64,000 bases of DNA, from contig JAUQWO010000004.1 in NCBI GenBank assembly GCA_030835135.1, positions 37,468 through 101,467 on the forward strand. Direction: 5' to 3'. The stretch is from Bacteroidota bacterium. GTDB taxonomy: Bacteria; Bacteroidota; Ignavibacteria; UBA10030; UBA6906. The position numbers were made by a program, and so were the translations under genes. Under the pieces are notes generated by a model that saw only the letters and a list, made by a program, of their open reading frames with translations, did not search any database and was not told where the DNA came from. Every line of letters begins with the position of its first letter. Position 1 is the stretch's first letter. Shown piece by piece: positions 8,358-16,975 of the stretch.

Positions 8358-8386
8358 GATATCATCCCGCTTCGCGGGATGATATC
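8358..8386 (-). terminator. Terminator of the PorV-like operon
   Basis: Perfect 13-bp stem (8358-8370 with 8374-8386) and a 3-nt loop, starting 1 nt after the stop codon of the minus-strand PorV-like gene. The core CATCCCGC-loop-GCGGGATG is the same as in the hairpin at 1021-1053. Confidence 0.7.
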
Positions 8387-8387
8387 T

Positions 8388-9332
8388 TCACAGCGCAAGC
8401 CCCAGTGCGATCGTATGGCCGTTGCCGAGCGCCGTGGCGAGCTTGCTGTACGCGTAGTCGACAGACACGATGCCGTACCGCACACCGCCGCCGAGACTCA
8501 GGCCACGCCCCTCGGAACCCGACTGGTAGCCGGCGCGCACGGCGACCAGATCCGCGAACAGGAGTTCGCCGCCGAATGCCGCAAGCGTCCGGCCCTCACG
8601 GAAGAGATGGAGGCCGTCCACCGCGATGCGCGCCTGCGCATCGAGCGACGGCACCGCCAGCGGATACGCGGCACCGAACCGCGCGAGGAGCGGGAGAACG
8701 ATGTCCTCGCTGCGCATGGCATTCATGCTGCCGATGTTCGCGATCGCCGCGCCCGCAACCAGCCCGTCGAACGGGGTATCCACCTGAACACCGATGTCGC
8801 CGGCAACGCCCGAGGCCTCGTCCACCAGGATCTGTTCATACAGGTACCGGACCGACACACCGGCGCGGATATGGTCCGCCACCTGATGCGCATAGGAGAC
8901 GCTTACGGCAAGGTCGCGTGCGGTGAATGTTCCCTGTGCCTCACCGGGCCGCGTACGGATCTCGATGTCGGATACCGTGGTGGTATTCACCGACACGCCC
9001 AGCGCATCGTTCCCGCCCAGGCCGAATGCCGTGCCGATGAACTGCGACCGCGTGTCCTGGATCCACTCCTTGTGCATCACCATGAACGTTGGCGCAGCCG
9101 GCGTGCGTGTGAGGATCCCCGCGGGGTTGTAATAGGTCGCCGCCGCACCGGAGGCCGAGGCGCTCATGGCGTCGCCCATGGCCACACCCTGCGATGAGAC
9201 GCCAAGCTTCAGGAACGCCATGCCCGATGCGCCGGTGCCGGCCATTGCCGGCGTCGCATGCACAAGGGCTGCTGCCGCAAGAGCGGCCACCCGCAGGAAG
9301 CGGGCACAGGGTCGTTCGATCGTAGTGGTCAC
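8388..9332 (-). CDS. PorV/PorQ family outer-membrane protein (first copy)
   Basis: A 314-residue FadL-like beta-barrel protein. It has a signal peptide ending near PAMAG and then the family signature FLKLGVSSQGVAMGDAMSAS...YYNPAG, typical of PorV/PorQ (UPF0164) proteins; the C-terminus alternates hydrophobic residues and ends in L, fitting an outer-membrane barrel. PorV shuttles or retains T9SS cargo at the attachment complex, though divergent homologues have unknown roles. The start is GTG 9332 because GAAGGAGA lies just upstream; the frame is open to 9362. It is last in a four-gene unit, 13 nt after a second PorV-like gene, and is followed at once by a terminator. Confidence 0.82.
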   Translation of the reverse strand: MTTTIERPCARFLRVAALAAAALVHATPAMAGTGASGMAFLKLGVSSQGVAMGDAMSASASGAAATYYNPAGILTRTPAAPTFMVMHKEWIQDTRSQFIGTAFGLGGNDALGVSVNTTTVSDIEIRTRPGEAQGTFTARDLAVSVSYAHQVADHIRAGVSVRYLYEQILVDEASGVAGDIGVQVDTPFDGLVAGAAIANIGSMNAMRSEDIVLPLLARFGAAYPLAVPSLDAQARIAVDGLHLFREGRTLAAFGGELLFADLVAVRAGYQSGSEGRGLSLGGGVRYGIVSVDYAYSKLATALGNGHTIALGLAL

Positions 9333-9345
9333 TGTCTTCTCCTTC

Positions 9346-10320
9346 TCAGAACGCAACTGCAAGCGAGATCATATGGAGCGGCGACGGCGAGAACGGCTCC
9401 AGGACGAGCGCGTAGTGCACCGCCGGTTGCCACGAGCCGAGGCTGGTCCGCGCGGTGAATCCGAACGAGGGGCGGACCCCGTTGCCCTGTTCACGCACAT
9501 CCAGCCGGTCGATCCCCGCACGGACCGTGAATGCCGGCACCAGGGGAACCTCCACACCCGCCCGCGCGATGGTGGACGAACGGTTGGAGTTTTCCAGCTC
9601 CACGGCGACGAGCGCGATGCTGTCGGGCAGCATGTACGCGACGCCGGCTGTGATCAGCATCGGGAACTTGTCTTCGGTGGTCTGACCGTTCTGTCCGAAC
9701 AACGTCGAGGTGTCCCACTTGTACCGCGAATTGATGTCGCGCGCGGTCAGTGCGACGGTGACCCCGCCTCCCAGCCGGTAGAGGGCACCGAGGTCGATGC
9801 CGACCGTGGTGGATGCCACGTCGGTGTACAGATGATAGTAATAGAGCTTCAGTGCGATACCCATCTGCAGCGCGTCCGTCACCCGCACACCGAAGCCGAG
9901 GAACGCCTGGTTCTCGGAAGTGCGGAGCGCGCCGGTCTGCCGGCCATCGCTGTCCCTGCCATCGATCGCGCTCACGCCGGCATTGATCAGTCCGATGGAC
10001 AACCCCGCCTTCGGGCGCAGGGCCTGGGTGTAGGAGACGAAGTTCAGGCTGCGGTCCAGACTGAGGATACCGAACGACGCCGTTGCGTTGCGCGTGACGG
10101 CAGAGGGCGAGAGTGCCGGGTTGTAATACGACACGACGTCGCCGGCGGTCACCGCCGACATCGCATTGCCCATGGCCATGCCGCGGGCGCCGAAGCCGAG
10201 GCGCGAGAAGGCGCCCGGTTCGCCGCCGATCTGCGCCAGTGCGGTGGTGGACAGGGCGAGTGTGCCGCAGAGGATGGCTGTCGCCACCCGGTACCGGGTA
10301 TGCATGGGTGAGGTTCTCAT
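9346..10320 (-). CDS. PorV/PorQ family outer-membrane protein (second copy)
   Basis: A 324-residue protein with a signal peptide (cleavage near TTALAQ) and the motif FSRLGFGARGMAMGNAMSAV...SYYNPAL, the same PorV/PorQ N-terminal signature as its neighbour, followed by barrel-like strands to the end (LHMISLAVAF). ATG 10320 is chosen because it overlaps the stop of the upstream BNR gene as ATGA; the frame extends to 10344 without support. The two copies are clearly diverged in sequence, so this is not a recent duplication. Their pairing with a T9SS cargo gene in one transcript suggests a dedicated display or export function, which is inference. Confidence 0.82.
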   Translation of the reverse strand: MRTSPMHTRYRVATAILCGTLALSTTALAQIGGEPGAFSRLGFGARGMAMGNAMSAVTAGDVVSYYNPALSPSAVTRNATASFGILSLDRSLNFVSYTQALRPKAGLSIGLINAGVSAIDGRDSDGRQTGALRTSENQAFLGFGVRVTDALQMGIALKLYYYHLYTDVASTTVGIDLGALYRLGGGVTVALTARDINSRYKWDTSTLFGQNGQTTEDKFPMLITAGVAYMLPDSIALVAVELENSNRSSTIARAGVEVPLVPAFTVRAGIDRLDVREQGNGVRPSFGFTARTSLGSWQPAVHYALVLEPFSPSPLHMISLAVAF

Positions 10321-11867
10321 TGCAGCACCATGATCTTGCCCCACATCGGTTCACCGCCGTCGATGACGACGCGGTAGAAATAGACGCCGTTCTTCACACG
10401 GTCTCCGGCGTCATTCAGTCCATTCCAGGTCTCGTCGTGCTCTCCCGTGCCGGTGCGCTGTGCATCCTTCAGGACCGTGCGCACACGGTGCATCCCGAAG
10501 TCGAAGACCTCGATCGTCACCGCGCCCGATGCGGCGGTGAGTGCGTAGTGGATGCGCACGGTCTCGATCCGCGGTGCGAACGGATTGGGATACGCGTACA
10601 CACTGGTGGGTGAGGGGAGCGGCGCAAAGGACCGGAGGATGCTCCAGGAAGAGCCGAACACCGTTCCCGGGGCGTCGACCGTCTTCACGAGTCCTTCCGA
10701 GCTGCCGGCATACACCGTGTCGCCGAGGACGCCCACCGCATAGAAGCGGTTCGCCGTGATGCGTTCCCGTGTCGCCGCGTCGATCACATCGCCGGAACGC
10801 TGCCATGTCGCGCCGGCGTCAGCCGAGCGGTAGATCCCGCCTTCCGCCGCGACGTACACGATCGAATCGCGGAACGTGAAGTCGTATGCCTTGACCCCAT
10901 GCAGAAAGTTCTTCCAGGTGCGGCCGCCATCGTCCGTCATCGAGATGCCGTATTCCTGACCGGGACCCTCGGCGGGCCAGTTGGTCGTCCACACACGCAC
11001 ACCGCCCGCCACCCGCTGACTGGCGATCGCGATCACCCAATCGCTGAGAATGTGTTCGACCTGATTATCACGCGTGAATTTCGTCCAGCTCTTCCCGCCA
11101 TCGGTCGAACGGTTCACGCCGCCCGCGGTGCCGGCCCAGACCGTGTCGTCGCTCTGCACGTGCACGGCGAAGCCGAGATAGTTGTTGTCCTGCCGCGGAT
11201 CGATCTTGGTGTTCACCAGCGTATCTGTTGGTGCGATCGACGCCAGCAGCCGGGAAGGAAGGACGGTGCGCTGCCATGTCGCGCCGCGATCGGTGGACCG
11301 CCGGATGCCGCTGGACCAGCTCGCGATCCACACGGTGCCCGTACCCAGGGAGATATCGAACGTCACGTTCTGCTCGTCGACCACGATCGGCAGGAACTTC
11401 ACCGTGTTGATGCCGTAGGTCACCATGCTGTCCGACAGGTTATCGAGGGCCTGCGGGATGGCGGTCCACGTTGATCCGTTGTCCAGCGTGTAGGTGTATC
11501 CCGCGCCGGTCTGGACGGCGGTGCCTTCGAGGTCCTGGGAGTAGCCCGTGGACGTCCAGACCGTATCGTTGGCGAGCGCGATGGAGAAGATGCCCCGCCG
11601 TGCGAACCGGGTGTCGTTGGCGAAGCTTTCCCAGGTCCGGCCTCCGTTCGTGCTGCGCGCGAGGCCATTGCTGGTGCCGATCCAGAGCGTTGTCCCGCGT
11701 ATGGCGATGTGCGAGATGCTGTTGCTCGGGATCGTCGAGGTGATCTCGCCGGCGGTGCGGTCGAGAGTATAGGCGGAAAGGAATCGGGACTGCCCGTGCG
11801 CGGTCACCGCAAGCGACACCATGACTGCCACGAGGACGAGGGTCGGGTACACTGTTCGGCGTGTCAT
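10317..11867 (-). CDS. Secreted BNR/sortilin-type beta-propeller protein with FlgD-like T9SS tail
   Basis: A 516-residue secreted protein: signal peptide to about residue 25 (VTAHGQ), then repeated Asp-box motifs such as STNGGRTWES, STDRGATWQR, STDGGKSWTK, TDDGGRTWKN and SADAGATWQR, which build a beta-propeller of the BNR/VPS10 type. The C-terminus is a FlgD-Ig-like/T9SS type A sorting module: VYAYPNPFAPRIETVRIHY...VFDFGMHRVRTV...WNGLNDAGDRVKNGVYFYRV. No catalytic motif is seen, so it may bind glycans or proteins at the cell surface. The gene starts 5 nt after the lipoprotein stop and overlaps the next PorV-like gene, so it is in the middle of the operon. Confidence 0.8.
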   Translation of the reverse strand: MTRRTVYPTLVLVAVMVSLAVTAHGQSRFLSAYTLDRTAGEITSTIPSNSISHIAIRGTTLWIGTSNGLARSTNGGRTWESFANDTRFARRGIFSIALANDTVWTSTGYSQDLEGTAVQTGAGYTYTLDNGSTWTAIPQALDNLSDSMVTYGINTVKFLPIVVDEQNVTFDISLGTGTVWIASWSSGIRRSTDRGATWQRTVLPSRLLASIAPTDTLVNTKIDPRQDNNYLGFAVHVQSDDTVWAGTAGGVNRSTDGGKSWTKFTRDNQVEHILSDWVIAIASQRVAGGVRVWTTNWPAEGPGQEYGISMTDDGGRTWKNFLHGVKAYDFTFRDSIVYVAAEGGIYRSADAGATWQRSGDVIDAATRERITANRFYAVGVLGDTVYAGSSEGLVKTVDAPGTVFGSSWSILRSFAPLPSPTSVYAYPNPFAPRIETVRIHYALTAASGAVTIEVFDFGMHRVRTVLKDAQRTGTGEHDETWNGLNDAGDRVKNGVYFYRVVIDGGEPMWGKIMVLQ

Positions 11868-11872
11868 GGCGG

Positions 11873-13012
11873 TCAGTTGATCGTGATGATGCGTGTGGTA
11901 TCGGACCTCGCTCCTGCGCGGTCGGTCGCGGAGAACCGGAAGGTCTTTGCCCCGGTCGAAGTCGCCGCATCGATCGACAGGCGGCGTGACCAGATGCCAT
12001 CGGCTGCGGTCGAATCGCCGTGCGTTGTCACATCGCCGTCATCGTACATCAGGATGATCGAGGGGCTGGTGGAGCTGAGGTTGATGAAGTACACCGAATC
12101 GATGTCGGCGCGTCCGTTTGCATCGGTCACGGTCGCGAAGAAGGAGACCGGGATGGATCCGCTGGCCGGACGGGTGATGGTTGCCGGGACGGCGAGGGCG
12201 GTGAAGCGCGGGCCCTCATTGTTCGCCGACCGGAAGAGGACATTGCTCAGCCTCCCGGCGGCGTCCAGGCCCGTATACTCAAAGAGGATGGCCGCCACGA
12301 CGGTTGTGGGGCGGACCCAGCGGAGGCCGCTGAAGATCCCGTCGCCGGCGATGGCGTCGCCGTGTGCCCGGGTGCCGTCATCGTAGAGTTGTGTCGCGGA
12401 TGAATCGCGACTGGCGAGCGCACGGACCTGGATGCGCGTGATATCCGCGAGGCCGTTCGAATCGGATGCCTGGACGCTCAGGGCGAACAGCGTGGAGTCG
12501 CCGCTGGTACTCACCTGCCGTGCCCCGGCGAGTGCAAGCACGGGCGCACTGCTGCCCAGGCGCACGACCAGTCCGAGCCGGGTGATCGTGCTGCGCGAAC
12601 CCGCGGCATCGATCGCCGAGACATCGAGGGGATACGCACCCACGGTCGTCCGGGCGACGTCGAACGCTATCGAAGCGAAGTACTCGCGGTTCCCGCCCGG
12701 TCCTGTGGCCCCCGCCTGGAGCGTTCCGCTCGCGACAACTGACGTGCCCGCGGGGTCGCGCAGGACCCACTGTACCTCACGGACATCGGCAAGTCCCTGG
12801 GGATCCGCGACCGAAGCGGAAACGTACGTCGTGAGATGGTACACACCATTCCGTTGCTGGAGCGCATCGAGATCGAAGACCGCGGGTGTCGCCGATGCGG
12901 TTGCCAGGATGGGGGAGGTGCCCGTCAGGTCGGTACCGGTGGACGGGTTTTCTTCGCAGCCGGGGAGGGCCGCGACGAGAAGAACGAACAATGCTTTGCG
13001 CACGTGCTTCAC
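11873..13012 (-). CDS. Lipoprotein with Ig-like/choice-of-anchor repeats
   Basis: A 379-residue lipoprotein: signal peptide with lipobox ALPGC (Cys near residue 19), then a Ser/Thr-rich linker and three Ig-like modules that consider a variable change (VSASVADPQGLADVREVQW, LSVQASDSNGLADITRIQV, FFATVTDANGRADIDSVYF). Two modules end with almost the same Asp-rich loop, YDDGTRAHGDAIAGDGIFS and YDDGDVTTHGDSTAADGIW, resembling Ca2+-binding choice-of-anchor X repeats. It starts with GTG at 13012; no good Shine-Dalgarno is seen. It is first in the operon with a T9SS cargo and two PorV-like proteins. Function unknown; probably a surface-exposed outer-membrane lipoprotein. Confidence 0.75.
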   Translation of the reverse strand: MKHVRKALFVLLVAALPGCEENPSTGTDLTGTSPILATASATPAVFDLDALQQRNGVYHLTTYVSASVADPQGLADVREVQWVLRDPAGTSVVASGTLQAGATGPGGNREYFASIAFDVARTTVGAYPLDVSAIDAAGSRSTITRLGLVVRLGSSAPVLALAGARQVSTSGDSTLFALSVQASDSNGLADITRIQVRALASRDSSATQLYDDGTRAHGDAIAGDGIFSGLRWVRPTTVVAAILFEYTGLDAAGRLSNVLFRSANNEGPRFTALAVPATITRPASGSIPVSFFATVTDANGRADIDSVYFINLSSTSPSIILMYDDGDVTTHGDSTAADGIWSRRLSIDAATSTGAKTFRFSATDRAGARSDTTRIITIN

Positions 13013-13106
13013 CGAGCGTTGGTGATGTGATTCATCTGGACCTTGAACAGCTGCAGTACCAACGCCGAGTGTGCCGGTTCCTCTTCTATGCGTGGCTGTG
13101 TGAGTA

Positions 13107-13145
13107 GAGTATTCAAAGAGTACTCAAAACCCGCGACAATGTCAA
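13107..13145 (-). promoter_or_regulatory. Promoter of the lipoprotein-BNR-PorV operon with overlapping inverted repeat
   Basis: On the minus strand TTGACA (13145-13140), 17-nt spacer, TACTCT (13122-13117). An imperfect 8+8 inverted repeat, GAGTATTC-AAA-GAGTACTC (13107-13125), covers the -10 box and start region and could be an operator. Leader to the GTG is about 100 nt. Confidence 0.5.
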
Positions 13146-13181
13146 GGTCAGGCACGGGCGTGCGGACGTTACTTGCTTTCG

Positions 13182-13211
13182 CGAATGAACATTCGTTTCT
13201 TAGTGTATATT
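13182..13211 (+). promoter_or_regulatory. Candidate -10 box and palindrome upstream of the subtilase gene
   Basis: A perfect palindrome CGAATG-AA-CATTCG (13182-13195) lies 10 nt before TATATT (13206-13211). No good -35 is found at the usual spacing, so the promoter may depend on an activator bound at the palindrome. This is a candidate only. Confidence 0.35.
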
Positions 13212-13245
13212 CAGGAGTATCGCGTATCACGGGAAGGGTTTGGGC

Positions 13246-16200
13246 ATGTTCAGGGATGCGATCGGCCGGACACTGTGCGGCATCATCGTGTGCATGACAT
13301 CGGTCGCAGCGGCAGGTGTTCCCGTGCGCAGCGCAGGGGGTGGCGGGTCGGGCGCAGACGTCGTTCCCGGAATTGTCATCGTCGCCATGCGCGACGGCTC
13401 GTCAGCGGTGACGACCGCCGTGCAGGGAGGGCAGGCTGCCCCGGTGAGCGCCCTCCGGAGCGCGGGCGTGCTCTCCGCCCGCCAGATGTTCGCACAGGCG
13501 CCGGCAACGCCGGACCCCGCGCGCGCCACGGCACTCGCACGCCTCGGGCGTATCTTCGAATGCAGGATCCCGACTGACGCCGATCCGCGTACGGTCGCGG
13601 CACGACTCGCTCGCTCACCCGATGTCGAGTATGCCGAACCCCGCTACCTCCACACGCTCTACGATACACCGAACGATCCGCTTCTGGCGAGCCAGAATTC
13701 CGCGTTCGCCCAGATGAATGCCTTCGCGGGTTGGACCGCTGCCAAGGGAGCCTCCGCGGTCCTCATCGCCACGGTTGATGGCGGGACCCACTGGCGTCAT
13801 GAAGACCTGCTGCCGAACGTCCGGATCAATGCCGGCGAAGATGCGAACACGAACGGTGTCTTCGATGCGCCGGACAACAACGGCATCGATGATGACGGGA
13901 ACGGGTTCATCGACGATGTGGTCGGGTGGAACTTCGCGAACGGCACCAATGATCCCTCCGGCCTGAGCACGATGCCCCAGAGCTACGCCCATGGCACCGC
14001 AACGGCAAGTCACTTTGGTGCTGTGGCAAACAACGGCGTCGGCATGGCCGGGTCGTCGTGGAACTGCGCGCTGCTGCCGGTCTGTGCTGCATCTTCCACA
14101 TCCGACAACTCCATCGCGTACGGCTACGAAGGGATCGTGTATGCCGCGGAGCGTGGTGCCGCGGTCATCAATTGCAGCTGGGGGCGTCTCGGCGGGTACT
14201 CGCGCTTCGAACAGGACGTGATCACATCCGTGACTGCCGGAGGTTCTCTGGTGGTCGCTGCTGCCGGGAATGACAATACCGACCTCGATGCAACCCCGCA
14301 CTACCCGGCGAACTATCGCGGCGTCCTCGCCGTGGGGGCCACGGCATCCACCAGCGATGCCCGTGCCTCGTTCTCGAACTACGGAACGAACGTCCCGGTG
14401 TTCGCGCCCGGCACGAACATCTTCAGTGCCCTCGTGGGTGGCGGTTATGGCAACGGCGGGAGCGGAACGTCGTATTCCAGTCCGCTTGTTGCAGGACTGG
14501 CCGGGCTCCTGAAGACCTCACGCCCGTCGCTGACGCCGGAGCAGATCGCGGCACAGATCCGTGCGACTGCGGACCCGATCGATGCCGCGAATCCGGGTTA
14601 TGCCGGCCTCCTCGGGAAGGGACGTGTGAACTTCGCCCGCGCGCTCACGGAGAACAACCCTGCGGTGGCCGTGACCGAGGCAACGGTGCTCTCACGGAGC
14701 GGCCGGACGTTCTTCCTTCCCGGCGATACGGTGCTGCTCTCGATCACATTCAAGAATCCGCTCCAGCTGACGGCATCGAATATCAGCTTCTCCACAGCGT
14801 CGTCGAGTGCGCTCGTCACGCCCCTGGACGGACCGGCACCGGTCACTTCCGTTGCCGCAGGACAGATCCTCCAGGTCGCCCCGTTCCGCTTCACCGTTGG
14901 TGCCGTGACCGGTGCAACGAATGCCGTGCTGACCGTCCGGTGGACGATCGATGGCGCCAACGGCGATGGCTTTGCCGCGTCCGCAATGCTCTTCCCGGTC
15001 ATGCCGCAATGGGTGATGCAACTCGACGGAGCTGATGCGGCATTCTTCAGTGTCTGTGCGGTCAGCACGTCGGTGGTCTGGGCCTCCGGCGGCAGCGGTA
15101 CGGCATCACTGCCGATGGTCGTGCGCAGCACGGATGGTGGCACGAATTGGTCCGACCGCACCGGGAACCTGACGGGCGTCGACCTCTATTGCGTGACGGC
15201 GCTCGACGTCAACCGTGCGTGGGCGGGGACGAGCGACGGGAAGATCTTTGCCACCACCAACGGCGGCGCGAGCTGGACCCGGCAATCCTATCCGGACAGG
15301 CAGAGCCCGTTCATCAACGGCATCCGGATGTTCCCGGATGGTACCGGCTATGCGCAGGGCGATCCGCCCGGTGATGCGAAGTTCGTGCTGTTGAAGACGA
15401 CGGACTTCGGCGGGACGTGGACACATCTTGCGGCAGAGCCGCAGGGGACGACGGGCGAGGCGAGCTGGAACAATTCGTTCTGGTGGACGGACCAGCAGCA
15501 TGGCTGGTTCGGGACCAACCACAGCAGGGTCTGGCGGACGACCGACGGCGGTGCCTCCTGGTCGTCGGGTTCCACGGGCTCCAGCAACAGCTTCGGCGTG
15601 GCATTCCGCGATTCGCTCACCGGCTATGCCATCCACGACGCGGGCTATGTCGCGCGCTCGACGAACGGCGGACAGACCTGGGCGGCGTTGCCGTCCGCGA
15701 CCACGAACAACATCTATGCTGTTGCCGCTCCGGCCGGCACCCCGTCCGTGTGGTTCATCACCGCGGCCGATCCGTTCCGCTCCCGCAACGAGGGGAATGC
15801 CTGGACGACCGAATCGCTGTTCCCGTTCCTGGGGTCCCTCAATCATCTGTCGTTCGCGGATACGACCACCGGATGGGTTGTCACTTCGTTCGGCGAGATC
15901 CTGAAATACACCGCACCGGTCGCGACCGGCATAGCGCAGGAACCCGCCGGCGATCTGCCGTCGGGCTTCGCACTCCTGCGCAGCTATCCCAATCCCTTCA
16001 ACGGGAGTGCGCGCATCACGTACCGGATCCCCGGCGCATCCGCATACCGCATCGCCCTGCGGGTCTTCGACCTGCTGGGGAGGGAGGTGGGCGTGCTCGC
16101 CGACGGCGTGCAGGACCCCGGTGATCACTCCGTGGACTTCGACGCCCGTGGCCGGGCCAGCGGTATGTACATCTGTGTCCTTGAAGCAACGCCAGTGTCC

Positions 16201-16248
16201 GGCGGAACGTCCGTCCGGCTGACCCATTCCATGATCCTTCTCCGGTAG
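13246..16248 (+). CDS. T9SS-exported subtilisin-like serine protease with BNR/YCF48-type propeller
   Basis: A 1000-residue secreted protease. After a signal peptide and a propeptide with the inhibitor-like fold (residues about 40-130), the S8 catalytic triad is visible: D178 in ATVDGG, H249 in YAHGTATASH and S409 in GTSYSSPLVAG. From about residue 590 to 890 there are repeated Asp-box motifs (STDGGTNWSD, TNGGASWTRQ, TTDGGASWSS, STNGGQTWAA) forming a BNR/YCF48-like beta-propeller. The C-terminus (SYPNPFNGSARITYRIPG...VFDLLGREVGVL) is a T9SS sorting domain. ATG 13246 is preferred to TTG 13240 because GGGAAGGG lies 7 nt upstream. It is 4 nt from the DUF4412 gene. Secreted protein degradation is the likely role. 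Confidence 0.88.
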   Translation: MFRDAIGRTLCGIIVCMTSVAAAGVPVRSAGGGGSGADVVPGIVIVAMRDGSSAVTTAVQGGQAAPVSALRSAGVLSARQMFAQAPATPDPARATALARLGRIFECRIPTDADPRTVAARLARSPDVEYAEPRYLHTLYDTPNDPLLASQNSAFAQMNAFAGWTAAKGASAVLIATVDGGTHWRHEDLLPNVRINAGEDANTNGVFDAPDNNGIDDDGNGFIDDVVGWNFANGTNDPSGLSTMPQSYAHGTATASHFGAVANNGVGMAGSSWNCALLPVCAASSTSDNSIAYGYEGIVYAAERGAAVINCSWGRLGGYSRFEQDVITSVTAGGSLVVAAAGNDNTDLDATPHYPANYRGVLAVGATASTSDARASFSNYGTNVPVFAPGTNIFSALVGGGYGNGGSGTSYSSPLVAGLAGLLKTSRPSLTPEQIAAQIRATADPIDAANPGYAGLLGKGRVNFARALTENNPAVAVTEATVLSRSGRTFFLPGDTVLLSITFKNPLQLTASNISFSTASSSALVTPLDGPAPVTSVAAGQILQVAPFRFTVGAVTGATNAVLTVRWTIDGANGDGFAASAMLFPVMPQWVMQLDGADAAFFSVCAVSTSVVWASGGSGTASLPMVVRSTDGGTNWSDRTGNLTGVDLYCVTALDVNRAWAGTSDGKIFATTNGGASWTRQSYPDRQSPFINGIRMFPDGTGYAQGDPPGDAKFVLLKTTDFGGTWTHLAAEPQGTTGEASWNNSFWWTDQQHGWFGTNHSRVWRTTDGGASWSSGSTGSSNSFGVAFRDSLTGYAIHDAGYVARSTNGGQTWAALPSATTNNIYAVAAPAGTPSVWFITAADPFRSRNEGNAWTTESLFPFLGSLNHLSFADTTTGWVVTSFGEILKYTAPVATGIAQEPAGDLPSGFALLRSYPNPFNGSARITYRIPGASAYRIALRVFDLLGREVGVLADGVQDPGDHSVDFDARGRASGMYICVLEATPVSGGTSVRLTHSMILLR

Positions 16249-16252
16249 ACCC

Positions 16253-16921
16253 ATGCGACCGCTTGTCCTCTTTCTGTTCCTTTCGCTCATCGCCGCTCTG
16301 CAGGTGCATGCCGGTTCGCAATTTGAAGGGACGATCGTCAGCGTCAACCGGAGCATGGACGATGCCGGCGCTCAACAGACCTATCAGATGATCATCCATG
16401 TGAAGAAATCGATGGTCCGCGTTGAAGTGCCATCGATCGCCGGGATGCCGGCCTCGACCGCCATCTACCGCCGCGACCGGAAGACCACCTGGATGCTGGA
16501 TGCCGCAAGCCGGACATACTTCGAGATCCGGACACCGCACGGCGACGTGCGCGAAGAAGGGATCGTCGAAAAGAAAGAAATGCCCGCCGCCCAGCGCACG
16601 AAGAAGACGAAGAAGGTGCTCGGGTTCACATGCGAGCAGGTGATCGTGACGCGCAACGAGATGCGGACCGAGGTCTGGGGGGCGCGCGGTCTCGAGGACC
16701 TTGCCGCTGTTCTTGCCGATGTGCTCGGTGATGGCCAGGGGCCTGCGTCGGATGACGTTATCGCGGCCATGGGGCTCTTCCCCTTGCTCTCCACGACCAC
16801 GGTCGAGGGCCGGGAGCTGGAATCGCAAGAGGTCACGCGGATCGAACGCAAGGTGCTGGACCCGGCCCTGTTCGAGATCCCGCAGGGGTATACGAAACAG
16901 AAAGCTGCCGATGTAGAATAG
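16253..16921 (+). CDS. DUF4412 domain exported protein
   Basis: A 222-residue periplasmic protein with a signal peptide (MRPLVLFLFLSLIAALQVHA) and a beta-rich body: FEGTIVSVNRSM, VKKSMVRVEVPS, YRRDRKTTWMLDAASRTYFEI, then LGFTCEQVIVTRNEMRTEVWGARGL. The order of a ligand strand, the W-M-L-D-x-x-x-x-x-Y hairpin and the late G-x-x-C-E motif matches DUF4412, a LolA/LolB-like fold family common in Bacteroidota with unknown ligand. It starts 4 nt after the subtilase stop and is probably cotranscribed with it. The C-terminal lysine-rich patch near residue 110 (RTKKTKK) is unusual. Confidence 0.7.
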   Translation: MRPLVLFLFLSLIAALQVHAGSQFEGTIVSVNRSMDDAGAQQTYQMIIHVKKSMVRVEVPSIAGMPASTAIYRRDRKTTWMLDAASRTYFEIRTPHGDVREEGIVEKKEMPAAQRTKKTKKVLGFTCEQVIVTRNEMRTEVWGARGLEDLAAVLADVLGDGQGPASDDVIAAMGLFPLLSTTTVEGRELESQEVTRIERKVLDPALFEIPQGYTKQKAADVE

Positions 16922-16975
16922 CAGTACCGCACACCGCAACGATCCATCCGCCACACGATCAAGGAATCCTGGCCC

